Below, one piece after another: positions 7,910 to 16,546 of a DNA stretch of 64,000 nucleotides (within the stretch, counting starts at the first letter, position 1; each line of letters begins with the position of its first letter). The DNA is from UBA6163 sp041753075 (GTDB lineage: Bacteria > Planctomycetota > Planctomycetia > Pirellulales > Pirellulaceae). Location: assembly GCA_041753075.1 (NCBI GenBank), contig JBGSVE010000114.1, positions 1 through 64,000 on the forward strand, read 5' to 3'. The notes below the pieces were generated by a model, which was not told the origin of the DNA, ran no database searches, and saw only the letters and a list, made by a program, of their open reading frames with translations. Made by a program: the position numbers and the translations under genes.

Positions 7910-9145
7910 TCAGGCGAATAAGGGCAACGATTTGTATTCTTTGCCGAGTATTGACGTTGGATCGGTGCTGAGCCAGGCTTTCAGCACCGTGGCGTAGACT
8001 TGGCGGAAATCGAACTCATGCTTCAAATCGCCATCCTGTAAATCGGTCAGGTTTGGACGCTTGCCAATGATGCCCGCGTTGACTCCGCCGCCGCACAAGA
8101 ACATCGGCCCTGCAGCGCCGTGGTCAGTTCCTTCACTGGCGTTCTCAGCAACTCGGCGTCCAAATTCGCTAAACGTCATTACGCAGACTCGCTTGCCATG
8201 GTCGTGAGCATGCAAGTCACGAACTAGCGCACTGACCGCATCGCTCCATTGTCGAAGCAAGATACGGTGGGCTTGTGCCTGCTGGGCGTGCGTGTCGAAA
8301 CCGTCGTGTTGGACGTAATAGATTCGAGTGGTAAGCCCTGCGTCGATCAATTGAGCCACCACTCGCAGTTTGTTTCCCAACTCCGTCTCTGGATACTTCA
8401 CTTCGGATTGGTATTCTTGTGCAGCGTCCGTCACACGCTGGCTCGCTGCGATCGCCGACGTCGTACTTGATTGCAGGAAATTCAACAGGTCATTCTCACT
8501 GGCACTGCTGGCGGTCTGGCGATTCTGTAGCAACTCACGCAGCGATTGCTTGTCCCTGCCTCGCAATTGAAACTCCGAAAGCTCCTTGAGCGTTGGCACG
8601 CGAACGGTGGACGATGCGATTGCGAACGGCTGTTGTTCTTGGCCGAGATGCAGTGCCGGTACGTCACCGCCAGCGGTCGCGGGTTGTTGATCCAAGTATC
8701 GACCGAGCCATCCGTCGCTGCGTGGTTCGTCTTTGCGACGGCACGTGTGCCAGATGTCCATCGACTCGAAATGCGACCGATTCGGTTTTTCATAACCGAC
8801 ATTGCGCACAGCCGCGAACTGTCCGCGATCTAATAAGTCGTGCATGCCGGTCATCGAAGGATGCAAGCCATCTTCGTCATTGCACTTCAAAACCTCGCTG
8901 GTCGGAACAGCGAGCTTGGGGCGAGCCGACCGATAGTCGTCGTCGGCGAACGGAACGATGGTATTCAGGCCATCATTCCCACCAGACATTTGCACAACGA
9001 CAAGGACGTTTTCATTTGTGTTGTTGCTGCCGGATGCCGCCTTGGCAAAGCACGATGGCAGCGTAGCACCGACGCCGATTGCGGCGGCACCGCCGAGTGA
9101 TGATCGCAAGAAATGTCGGCGACTCTGGTCCGTAGAAATCAGCAT
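7910..9145 (-). CDS. DUF1501 family Tat-exported protein
   Basis: A 411-residue protein with a twin-arginine start (DQSRRHFLRSSLGGAAAIG) and the DUF1501 block VLVVVQMSGGNDGLNTIVPF. Other family blocks are SHFESMDIWHT, FDTHAQQAQAHRILLRQWSD and MTFSEFGRRVAENASEGTDH, with the terminal GADHG/GTDHG metal-like motif. DUF1501 belongs to the alkaline-phosphatase/sulfatase superfamily; its exact reaction is unknown. It is the last gene of an operon with DUF1800 and a secreted protein; DUF1501 and DUF1800 are almost always neighbours in planctomycetes and may act on a surface or periplasmic substrate. The gene is intact. Confidence 0.92.
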   Translation of the reverse strand: MLISTDQSRRHFLRSSLGGAAAIGVGATLPSCFAKAASGSNNTNENVLVVVQMSGGNDGLNTIVPFADDDYRSARPKLAVPTSEVLKCNDEDGLHPSMTGMHDLLDRGQFAAVRNVGYEKPNRSHFESMDIWHTCRRKDEPRSDGWLGRYLDQQPATAGGDVPALHLGQEQQPFAIASSTVRVPTLKELSEFQLRGRDKQSLRELLQNRQTASSASENDLLNFLQSSTTSAIAASQRVTDAAQEYQSEVKYPETELGNKLRVVAQLIDAGLTTRIYYVQHDGFDTHAQQAQAHRILLRQWSDAVSALVRDLHAHDHGKRVCVMTFSEFGRRVAENASEGTDHGAAGPMFLCGGGVNAGIIGKRPNLTDLQDGDLKHEFDFRQVYATVLKAWLSTDPTSILGKEYKSLPLFA

Positions 9146-9175
9146 GGCGGATAGATCGAGGGTTTGAAGGTTGAG

Positions 9176-9250
9176 TGAGCCGCCGGCGCTAGCCGCGGGT
9201 AATTTGTTTCAATGTTTGACAATACACCCGCGGCTAACGCCGGCGGCTCA
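9176..9250. repeat. Long palindrome (REP-like) between DUF1800 and DUF1501
   Basis: The arms 9176-9199 and 9227-9250 are inverted copies, 24 bases with one mismatch (CGCTAGCC against CGTTAGCC), around a 27-base AT-rich loop. The core GCCGGCGCTAGCCGC recurs in altered form at 56696-56737. It occupies the space between the DUF1800 stop and the DUF1501 start and could act as an mRNA stabilising or attenuating hairpin in the operon. Confidence 0.8.
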
Positions 9251-9251
9251 G

Positions 9252-10619
9252 TTAGCAAAGTTGGCAAATGGGAAGAGAAGTCACGGCATGCAATAGCGAT
9301 CGCAACCTTCGCTCGTCATCACCTGAATGAGACGCAGCGGTGTCGCGGAGTTGTGCTTTTGTGGCATCGTCTAATCGCACCGCGAGCAAGCAATGCTCGA
9401 AGTGTTCAATGGCTTGTTCAGTCGTTTGTATATCTTGCCCACGCAGCGACTCCGAAAGACTCTTGCCGTCAAAGCGAGTCGCCTCGTTCTCCATAATGTC
9501 AGCGACGAGATTTGCGCGTCCCAACAGTGTTGACGAATTGATCCACGCGCGGCCTCCGTCCCAGCCTTTGACATTGGGTGGATAGAACAAGCCTTCGCCG
9601 ATGCTCATCAGACCTTTCGCGACGAGTTGAGTATTGGTCGTTGCCTTGAGACATCGCAGCATACCAATGATAAGTTCCACGGGCGACTTGATTTTGCGAG
9701 CGAATGAATTCGATGAAAAGAACAGATTGCTGCTAAGGATTCGCTGGACCACAGGAGCAACTTGGAAATTACTCTCGCGGAGCAAGTCAGCCAACGGTTG
9801 CAGCAGTGCATCCGTCGGACTCGGCTCATCACTGACGAAGAAGCGATACAGTTTTCGAGCGATAAAGAGTGGTGCCGAAGCCTGTTCCAATACGATCCGC
9901 ACGCCATCTTCACCGTCGAAATTACCGCTTTGACCGAGGACCGTTTTCAAATCCGAATCATGTTGGTAACGATTCTTACGAAACTTCTTGTTCTTGATCT
10001 CCCAACCCGTGAAGCATCGTGCGAGTTCCAGCACATCCGTTTCGCTGTAGTTACCTTCGCCCAGACAAAACAATTCCATCAGCTCGCGGGCAAAGTTCTC
10101 GTTTGGATGGGCTTTCCGATTGATCGCTGAATCGAGGTAAATCAACATCGCGGGATCGTGCGAAATCTGCATAGCCAAGTCACCAAAATCCCCCAACGCA
10201 TGATCACGCAGGAGCTGGTTTTGATTCCACATCATTCTTGCATCTTTGACCTTCTCCGCGCCGGTTGCGAAGTGCCCGTGCCAAAACAGCGTCATTTTTT
10301 CGAGCAATTGATTCGGCGTGTAGAGCAGGCGGTAGGCCCAGGCCGCGGACAACTTCGCTGGGTCACGGCCTGCCAAAGTCGCTTCCGCAAGTGCTTCGGC
10401 GGTCGAGCGAAACTCGGTTGACTCTTGATTGCTTGCGACCAGTCCACTGACCACATCAAACGGTGTTCGCCCGACGGCTTCGTCAATGACGGTTAGATCG
10501 GCTCCGAACCCCGCTCGGCGATACAGGTGCGCGACCAGCGATCGATTCCAAGGTTGATCCACCGTCGGCTCAAACGGTTCCCATGCCCAAGCCGGGTCAA
10601 TCGATTTCATGTCACTCAT
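9252..10619 (-). CDS. DUF1800 family protein
   Basis: The 455-residue protein begins with ...LVAHLYRRAGFGADLTVIDE, the RRAGFG signature near the N-terminus. It contains LTPNQLLEKMTLFWHGHF-like (TPNQLLEKMTLFWHGHFATG), QLLRDHALGDFGDLAMQIS, ENFARELMELFCLGEGNYSE and VKGWDGGRAWINSSTLLGRA, the standard DUF1800 blocks. The function is unknown; it is paired with DUF1501 downstream. Its ATG overlaps the stop of the upstream secreted protein (ATGA), and 106 bases holding a large palindrome separate it from DUF1501. There is no obvious signal peptide, unlike DUF1501. Intact. Confidence 0.92.
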   Translation of the reverse strand: MSDMKSIDPAWAWEPFEPTVDQPWNRSLVAHLYRRAGFGADLTVIDEAVGRTPFDVVSGLVASNQESTEFRSTAEALAEATLAGRDPAKLSAAWAYRLLYTPNQLLEKMTLFWHGHFATGAEKVKDARMMWNQNQLLRDHALGDFGDLAMQISHDPAMLIYLDSAINRKAHPNENFARELMELFCLGEGNYSETDVLELARCFTGWEIKNKKFRKNRYQHDSDLKTVLGQSGNFDGEDGVRIVLEQASAPLFIARKLYRFFVSDEPSPTDALLQPLADLLRESNFQVAPVVQRILSSNLFFSSNSFARKIKSPVELIIGMLRCLKATTNTQLVAKGLMSIGEGLFYPPNVKGWDGGRAWINSSTLLGRANLVADIMENEATRFDGKSLSESLRGQDIQTTEQAIEHFEHCLLAVRLDDATKAQLRDTAASHSGDDERRLRSLLHAVTSLPICQLC

Positions 10620-12415
10620 GGCTGTGCCTTTGCATCAGTCTTCACATCCACGGCCAGGTCCAACGCCAACTGCGAATCCGTGACATCCAAGTTCAAGCGA
10701 ACGTCGCGGAAGAAACCGAGCAGTTCGAGTAGCAATTCGATTTCATTTTCCGCTGCCTCTTTGCTGTGCCCTTTTTCCAGCATGTTGTTGGCGACCAATT
10801 GAGTGCGATTGGCTTCCAAAATCCGGCGCAGCGACGTTGCCTCCAGTCGGCCAATTGTATTTGAATCGCTTGCGTCTTGGTCCTCGTCGCCATCGCGCGG
10901 CTCGATCAATTGACGAGCGAGCGCAGTTGAACTTGAAATAATGATCCGCTGGCCAGCAAAAGCCATCGTCGGCGAAAAGTTGAATTGCATTTTCGCATCC
11001 AGTCTGTCTCGCTCATCCCGGTCAGGAACATAGCTAGCCGTGATGAGTTGCGACTTGCCAATCGTTTCCATACCCAAGTCCAGTTGCGGTTGTCCGTTTT
11101 GAGCGCCCGTTACATTCAGGAACCCAATAAGGCTTTGGAATACTCGACGTAGCTCCGGTTGCGTCTCTTCTGGATTCTTCATCTGAAACTGCAACGCAAA
11201 CGCAGGCAACTTGATTGCGGGTTGAGGAAGCATGTCAATAAAATCTTGCTCAGTGCCCACAATCTGCACGTCAACTGCGAAGGAGCCAAGAATGTCTTCG
11301 CCGAAGTCACGGCCTGAGAAAAATGTTGTCAGCGTTGTGTCGGCAACTGCCAATTGATCGTTCGCTCGATCCGAGAGTAAATCACCAGAGCGAAGCCACA
11401 TTTGAGACAGATCGCGATGCGTCGAAAGCGCGAACAATCGGTTCGGCACTTCCAGAAGCGGTGGAGCCCCGGCAAGCTCCGGCGCTCCGAAGAAATACTC
11501 CCGGGGCGATTCCCAGTCTCGTTGGTGTGGCGTGATGAGTCGCAATGCCAATCCTTCGTTGCGGAGATTGACCTGGCCTGTCACAAAAGGCGTGTTGCGA
11601 AGATTCGCCAACACACCGCCCAGTGCCAGTTCGGCCGCGAGGTTATCGATCTTCTCGTTGAAGACCCCCTTTGCGAACCCAGCATCGCGCACGGTCTTCA
11701 CGTCAAGAAACGCCGATATAACGCGGTGATTCAAATCGCCTGTGCCGAGATCCTTTGACGCAACAGCATAAGTTTTGCTCGACGCCAGTGTCTGACCGTC
11801 GCGATCTAGATACTGGTCAATGATCCTCTTGCCGAGTTCCGCATTGTTGGTCAGCAGTAGCCAATCGTGCATCCGCACCATCTTCAACTTGTCGCTCACC
11901 AAATCGGCGATGAAGCCCCGGTAGTCACCTTGTTTCGTCTTCGCGCCTTGCATTTGCCTGAGTGCTAAAATAAGGCCGCGAAATCGTTCCAAGAGTTCCG
12001 CGTCGGACGAATGCACCAAGACCGCGCCGCCGCCGTCCGAAACATCCAATGCGACAGTGACTCCGCGATCAGTCAATGTGTCCAAAGCCTCCTGCCAAGG
12101 CTTTCCCATGCTCGCTTCAAAAGCTCGCAACCCCATCTGCAATTGCCCCGGCGCGCCCGATGTCATGAATCCGTCGTATGCTGGCAGTGCCTGGAGTTCT
12201 AACCGCAGCGGATGGTTCAAGACCGTTTCCAAGACGCCGCCCAAGTCAGAAACTTCAGCACAGGCGATGATTGAATTGGGCAATAACTCGGATGCCACGC
12301 AATCAACGCCCTTCGTCGGCGATTCGGCAATCAGATCCAATGGCTGTGCGAGGCAGAAGGCGGTCGTCAACATTCCACTTAAAAGCGAAACTGAGGTTCT
12401 GGGTCTTAAGTTCAT
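10616..12415 (-). CDS. Secreted protein of unknown function in the DUF1800/DUF1501 operon
   Basis: I chose ATG 12415 because AAGGA lies eight bases upstream and the protein then starts with a signal peptide (MNLRPRTSVSLLSGMLTTAF...). The result is 599 residues; a longer frame up to 12511 would place the signal internally. The body has repeated surface-type alternating segments such as GVTVALDVSDGGGAVLV and LLLTNNAELGKRIID, resembling the DUF3352-like proteins that planctomycetes encode in large numbers. I recognise no catalytic motif. It is first in an operon, with a 4-base overlap to DUF1800. Its probable location is the periplasm. Confidence 0.7.
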   Translation of the reverse strand: MNLRPRTSVSLLSGMLTTAFCLAQPLDLIAESPTKGVDCVASELLPNSIIACAEVSDLGGVLETVLNHPLRLELQALPAYDGFMTSGAPGQLQMGLRAFEASMGKPWQEALDTLTDRGVTVALDVSDGGGAVLVHSSDAELLERFRGLILALRQMQGAKTKQGDYRGFIADLVSDKLKMVRMHDWLLLTNNAELGKRIIDQYLDRDGQTLASSKTYAVASKDLGTGDLNHRVISAFLDVKTVRDAGFAKGVFNEKIDNLAAELALGGVLANLRNTPFVTGQVNLRNEGLALRLITPHQRDWESPREYFFGAPELAGAPPLLEVPNRLFALSTHRDLSQMWLRSGDLLSDRANDQLAVADTTLTTFFSGRDFGEDILGSFAVDVQIVGTEQDFIDMLPQPAIKLPAFALQFQMKNPEETQPELRRVFQSLIGFLNVTGAQNGQPQLDLGMETIGKSQLITASYVPDRDERDRLDAKMQFNFSPTMAFAGQRIIISSSTALARQLIEPRDGDEDQDASDSNTIGRLEATSLRRILEANRTQLVANNMLEKGHSKEAAENEIELLLELLGFFRDVRLNLDVTDSQLALDLAVDVKTDAKAQP

Positions 12416-12580
12416 CTGGCTAATCCTTTTTGCATGATCGATTTGGCTACCATTCTTGGCTACCATTCTATTCGCAAGCTTAACGACAGTCTTTGTATCG
12501 CTCTGTACCAATTGCAGCGTATCCTTCGTGTCTTTGCTCTCGATTCGTTTTTACATTCCCGCATACACTACATTAGAGAA

Positions 12581-13640
12581 ATGAAAACTTTCTCTTTTTA
12601 CGTTTTAGTTTCTTCTCTTCTTTGCGTGACCGCGTCTGCAAATGCGCAAGACGATTGCATGGCGCGAGGAGTTAGCTACGCCCGCGACTCTGGCCAAGAG
12701 TGGATTAGCGAGCAAGGATGTGTTTCATGTCACCAAATTCCGTCGATGACCTGGGCACATGAAGCGGCAATTCAATCGGGAATCGATGTGCCGACCATCC
12801 AGTTTGATCAGTGGAAGCTTTGGCGACGGATGTTTTGAATTTCGTCAAGCCGGCTCAGAAAGCTGATTGTGATCGCGAAGTCGCAATGGAAGCCAAAATC
12901 GATACGATGACCGCTATGTTGTTGGCGATCCCTCAGCTTGAGAGCGGCGCATGGCGATCGGTATTCGCAGAGAAACTAGTCGCAGAACAGGCGGAGGATG
13001 GTACTTGGCGAGCTTGCGGTCAATTGCCCACGCAGCGGCGTCCGGAGCTTGAAACTCAAGCAACGACCACGCTCTGGACAACTTTGGCGCTATTGATCGA
13101 AGGCAAGTCGTTCAACAAAGACACAGCGGTTCGTTTCTTTGATCGTGTGACCGATGCGCAGTCTTGGTCAAGTGGCAATTGCAGGATTTACGAATTCACG
13201 TCTTGCTGAAGTTGAAGCGTGAGGAAGAAGCGATTGAGCAACTCGATGCGATCAAATCTCCTTTGATCGCTTCGCGTGCGGCGGCGTCCATCGCGGCGAA
13301 CCAGATCGAGTCCGGCGATGTAGAGGCGGGACTTAAAATGGCCGAGCGGATTGGTGACGAAGTAGGATCAGGAGACGCACGCGGCACGGTAGCGATCGCG
13401 CTGCTGCAACACGCCGACCGATCGCAGGCGACAAAGCACCTTAATCAGCTTAGCGAGTCAGACGACGCAATGTCGGGCGTAGTCAACGTCGCAAGACACT
13501 GGGTTGAACACGCTGAAGCTGACCGTTTGTTGACGACTTTCGAGTCGCTCCATTCTCCCGTCGCCCGAACGCATTACGCGATCTCAGCGGCTGAGTTCTT
13601 GATTATACGCGAACGCGCCAACTCGGCAGCGTCGCAGTAA
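12581..13640 (+). pseudogene. Heme c / prenyltransferase-repeat protein broken by a frameshift and internal deletion
   Basis: ATG 12581 opens a signal peptide (MKTFSFYVLVSSLLCVTASA), followed by a heme-binding CxxCH motif in EQGCVSCHQIPSMTWAHEAA. The frame ends at 12838, but the next frame continues the family sequence (ATDVLNFVKPAQKADCD): one G is missing in CTTTGGCGACG near 12821. The second segment ends at 13209 after a short prenyltransferase/squalene-cyclase-like part (QAEDGTWRACGQLPTQRR-type). A third frame, up to 13640, carries a C-terminal helical-repeat tail (LLKLKREEEAIEQLDAIKS). Intact planctomycete relatives are much longer. It diverges from the DUF1800 operon. Confidence 0.65.
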
Positions 13641-13648
13641 ACCGTGTA

Positions 13649-14075
13649 TTACTTTTTGATAACTCGCTCGTAAGTGGCAATCCACTCTTCAACACTTATT
13701 GCGCGGAGATGCTCCGCGATCAGCTCTAACGCTAGGTCATCAACCTTCTTGAATCGGATGCACGATTTACCCATGCTCAACTTCTTGCCAGTTTGCTTCC
13801 ATCGCTTTTGAAATGATGCCAATTGTTCAGCGTCAGTGTAGAGCGACATTGCGTAAAGCGAGCAATATTTTTTGCGACGCTAACGCGAGGAAGGGAAGTG
13901 GTTCTGACGGCTTGCAGTGGTAACCGGCAGGATACAGGGTGTGCGGAACAAAGTAGCCGATCATGCCGTACTGCATTCCCTCTTCAAATCCAGATTGCAG
14001 GTTAGCCAAAATCAGTTGTCGCACTTCGCCGAAGATTGCTCGCCGCTCCGTATCTAACTCGTTGAGATAAAGCAT
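13649..14075 (-). pseudogene. DUF1801 (YdhG-like) protein with one frameshift
   Basis: The N-terminal frame from 14075 reads ELDTERRAIFGEVRQLILAN and EEGMQYGMIGYFVP, the DUF1801 signature, up to LPFLALASQK. The next segment, in another frame, starts at YCSLYAMSLYTDAEQLASF and includes GKSCIRFKKVDDLALELIAE to the normal C-terminus. One base is missing around the AAAAAATATTG run near 13868. The joined product would be about 141 residues, the normal family size, so this is one small step from intact. Relatives include a frataxin-like iron chaperone in Bacillus; the role here is unknown. About 200 bases between this gene and the kinase gene show nothing definite. Confidence 0.75.
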
Positions 14076-14284
14076 CCGAGTAAACGAGTTTTATGATTCA
14101 TTTTTAATCTCCGACAAGCGAACCGGAACGATCTAGACGCATCGTTGCGTCACTAAGGCATCGTAGGAGTGGAGCGTTCAAAACTCAGTAGCGTTTGTGA
14201 ATCCGATTTGTCACGTATTGTAAGAAACCGAAAACGGCCATCACGTGAAGACGTTTTGGCCGATTTCCGTCTGGCGACGATCGA

Positions 14285-15556
14285 TCAAACGCTTTTGCGG
14301 GGAAGTCGAATTTGAAAACAGGCTCCGCCAAGCGAGCTGACTGCAATAGCGACTTCGCCACCCAGACGACGACAAATTCTCCGCACGAGGGCAAGGCCCA
14401 GACCGGTTCCTGGCTGGGAACCCGCGCCTAATCGCTTGAACGGTTCAAACACCGCTTCGCGATCAGATTCCGCAATTCCATCACCATCATCTTCGACTTC
14501 AATAAGGCAAATATCATCGGTTTGAGTGGCGCGAATCAGGACTTCGGATTTGGCGTATTTCCCCGCGTTGCTCACGAGGTTGCCAATCGCGCGCAGCAGT
14601 CCTGCTCGATAAGTTTTAATCTCGCCAGCGGGCGAATCGCTCACTCTAAATTGAATGTTGGGATACAGCGGAGCGTGCTGCTCAATTGCCTCGGCGATCA
14701 GGTCATCAAACGGCACGTTCTCACGCGCAGCCGTTTCAGTGCCTGCGTCGTGTCGTGTGTAGTCGAGCAGCTCACCAACCAAGTGATCGAGTCGGTCTGT
14801 GGCGTCATCGATCGCGTCAATTCGCAGTTCGCGTTTTGCATCGCTATCGGCAGAGCGAACCAGCTCGGTAGCAAATTTAATTCGAGCAAGTGGCGTTCTT
14901 AGTTCATGCGACACCGCTTGAAGAAGTTCTTTCTGGGATCGCAAAAGCGTTTCAGTGCGATCGGCCATCGTGTTGAATGCGCTGACGATGGGCAGGACTC
15001 GCTTACGCCCACCGACGTCGATCCGCGCGGCCAAGTTGCCGTCTGCGATTGCCAATGCAGTCTGCTCGATGGTTCGCAATTGGTTGGCGATTGGACGCAA
15101 CAAGACTGCGATTGCACCGGCGGCCAGCAAAAACACGCTGCCAAGTCCTAGCAGAACATCGCCCCGTGTTGGTCCAGCGAATTGCGGCAAAGGCCCAAAC
15201 TCAACCAGCAAGTCGGTCTCCGGAATCGCAGCGACCATCTTTCCCGAATGTAATACTGCTTGACCGCGATCAATGCGAGACATCAAATCAGGCGGAATCG
15301 GAAGCTCGGCTCGTTTAACGAGATTGACTGGGTACGCAAACCTCGCCCGTATAAGTACCAGCGTCGCTTCAAAATTCTCGGGTCCACCTTCGAGCAGATC
15401 ATTGCGAGCGGAAATCGTACCGCCACCCAGAGCATTTTCGGCGACCTTGATATTGTCCGCTTCGGTCGTACCCCGAAAAACATAGGCTTGAATGCACCAT
15501 GCGATGAACAAAATAAAGATTACGCCGAGATAAAAGCGAAAGAACAGTCGCGTCAT
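14285..15556 (-). CDS. Sensor histidine kinase (RstB-like) of a two-component system
   Basis: A 423-residue membrane sensor. The first transmembrane helix is in MTRLFFRFYLGVIFILFIAW; a periplasmic segment follows to about residue 130; the second helix is at about 133-153 (VLLGLGSVFLLAAGAIAVLL). Next come a HAMP region, the phosphoacceptor H-box LLQAVSHELRTPLARIKFA, and N, G1 and G2 boxes (AIGNLVSNAGKYAKS, VEDDGDGIAESDREAVFEPF, GTGLGLALVRRI). The order and the start resemble RstB. Its ATG overlaps the regulator stop by four bases, so the pair is translationally coupled. The neighbouring divergent efflux genes are the likely target. Confidence 0.9.
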   Translation of the reverse strand: MTRLFFRFYLGVIFILFIAWCIQAYVFRGTTEADNIKVAENALGGGTISARNDLLEGGPENFEATLVLIRARFAYPVNLVKRAELPIPPDLMSRIDRGQAVLHSGKMVAAIPETDLLVEFGPLPQFAGPTRGDVLLGLGSVFLLAAGAIAVLLRPIANQLRTIEQTALAIADGNLAARIDVGGRKRVLPIVSAFNTMADRTETLLRSQKELLQAVSHELRTPLARIKFATELVRSADSDAKRELRIDAIDDATDRLDHLVGELLDYTRHDAGTETAARENVPFDDLIAEAIEQHAPLYPNIQFRVSDSPAGEIKTYRAGLLRAIGNLVSNAGKYAKSEVLIRATQTDDICLIEVEDDGDGIAESDREAVFEPFKRLGAGSQPGTGLGLALVRRICRRLGGEVAIAVSSLGGACFQIRLPRKSV

Positions 15557-16245
15557 GTTACTTTCGCCATCAGGTAACCGACGCCGCGAACGGACTTGAT
15601 CCTCGTCGGTGAGAGAGGATCATCGTTGAGTCTTCGCCGGAGCCTAGAAATGCGCAGGTCAATCGAACGATCCAACCCATCGTAAGGAAGTTCCAACAAA
15701 TCGATGTAGATGGCCTTGCGATCAACAACGGTTCCGGCTCGCTTCGCTAAGTAAACGAGCAAGTCGAATTCTGCCGTTGTCAACTCGATAGTCTTGCCGT
15801 CCAACAAAACGCTTCGACTCGCTTGTTCGATTCGCAAGTCATCGACCACGATCGCTTGTTCACTACCGGGCCGCTCCTGTTTATCGCCACGACGGAGATG
15901 AACCTTCAAGCGCGCCAACAACGCACGCGGTCGTACCGGCTTGGTCATGAAGTCATCCGCACCGACTTCGAGCGCTATCACTTCGTCGATCTCTTCACCT
16001 CGCGCAGTCAAGACGACGATCGGGCCAGGAAACTTGTCTCTAACTCGCCGACAAACTTCAAAGCCATCCGCGCCCGGCAAGCCAATGTCCAACACGACTG
16101 CATCGAAGGCTTCGGACATAATGCGAATCGAAGCTCGTTCGCCATCGGATTCGAGGGACACACGATAACCCTCTCCCGTCAGAAAGGCTTGCACCATTTC
16201 CGCGAGACTAGGATCGTCTTCAACAACTAGAATATGATCGGACAA
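15553..16245 (-). CDS. OmpR/RstA-type response regulator
   Basis: The receiver domain (residues 3-115) has the acidic pocket VVEDDP, the phosphorylated Asp in VVLDIGLPG, and the conserved Thr and Lys in VLTARG and MTKPVRPR. The C-terminal winged helix includes ELTTAEFDLLVYLAKRAGTV and LDRSIDLRISRLRRRL, closest in style to RstA. I chose a TTG start at 16245: AGGAG lies seven bases upstream, and the protein then begins MSDHILVVEDD. A longer GTG frame from 16275 lacks such a site. It is first in its operon and faces the macA-like gene across 300 bases that carry several GATACAA sites. Confidence 0.92.
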   Translation of the reverse strand: MSDHILVVEDDPSLAEMVQAFLTGEGYRVSLESDGERASIRIMSEAFDAVVLDIGLPGADGFEVCRRVRDKFPGPIVVLTARGEEIDEVIALEVGADDFMTKPVRPRALLARLKVHLRRGDKQERPGSEQAIVVDDLRIEQASRSVLLDGKTIELTTAEFDLLVYLAKRAGTVVDRKAIYIDLLELPYDGLDRSIDLRISRLRRRLNDDPLSPTRIKSVRGVGYLMAKVT

Positions 16246-16325
16246 GTATGCGCTCCTGAAAAACCTAGAAAGCACCCGATCGCTCAGACTTCAATTCGTC
16301 TTCTGGGATGCTTGGCACACTTCGA

Positions 16326-16484
16326 TTGTACCATTGCGGTGAATGAACGCTGGCGTCGATACAAGCCGGTACAAAGCCATCGATCAACGGGAAGCTTCGC
16401 GGCTCAAAACCGTCGAAGCCCGATACAAAACGATACAAGTTGCAACCAAATCACGACGAAGTATCGAGTCGACTAACGATACAA
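16326..16484. promoter_or_regulatory. Tandem GATACAA repeats between the regulator and efflux genes
   Basis: GATACAA occurs at 16358-16364, 16422-16428, 16432-16438 and 16478-16484. GGTACAA occurs at 16368-16374, and an inverted copy (TTGTACC) at 16326-16332. Two pairs are spaced 10 bases start to start, one DNA turn, as in direct-repeat sites of OmpR-family regulators. RstA sites are built on TACA half-sites, which these contain. I infer that they bind the adjacent response regulator and control both divergent units. Confidence 0.6.
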
Positions 16485-16546
16485 TGACTGTTCTTATCGA
16501 TTGAACGTAGAAGCGAAGGCTTATTGACGAAAGCACTGCGATCGGG

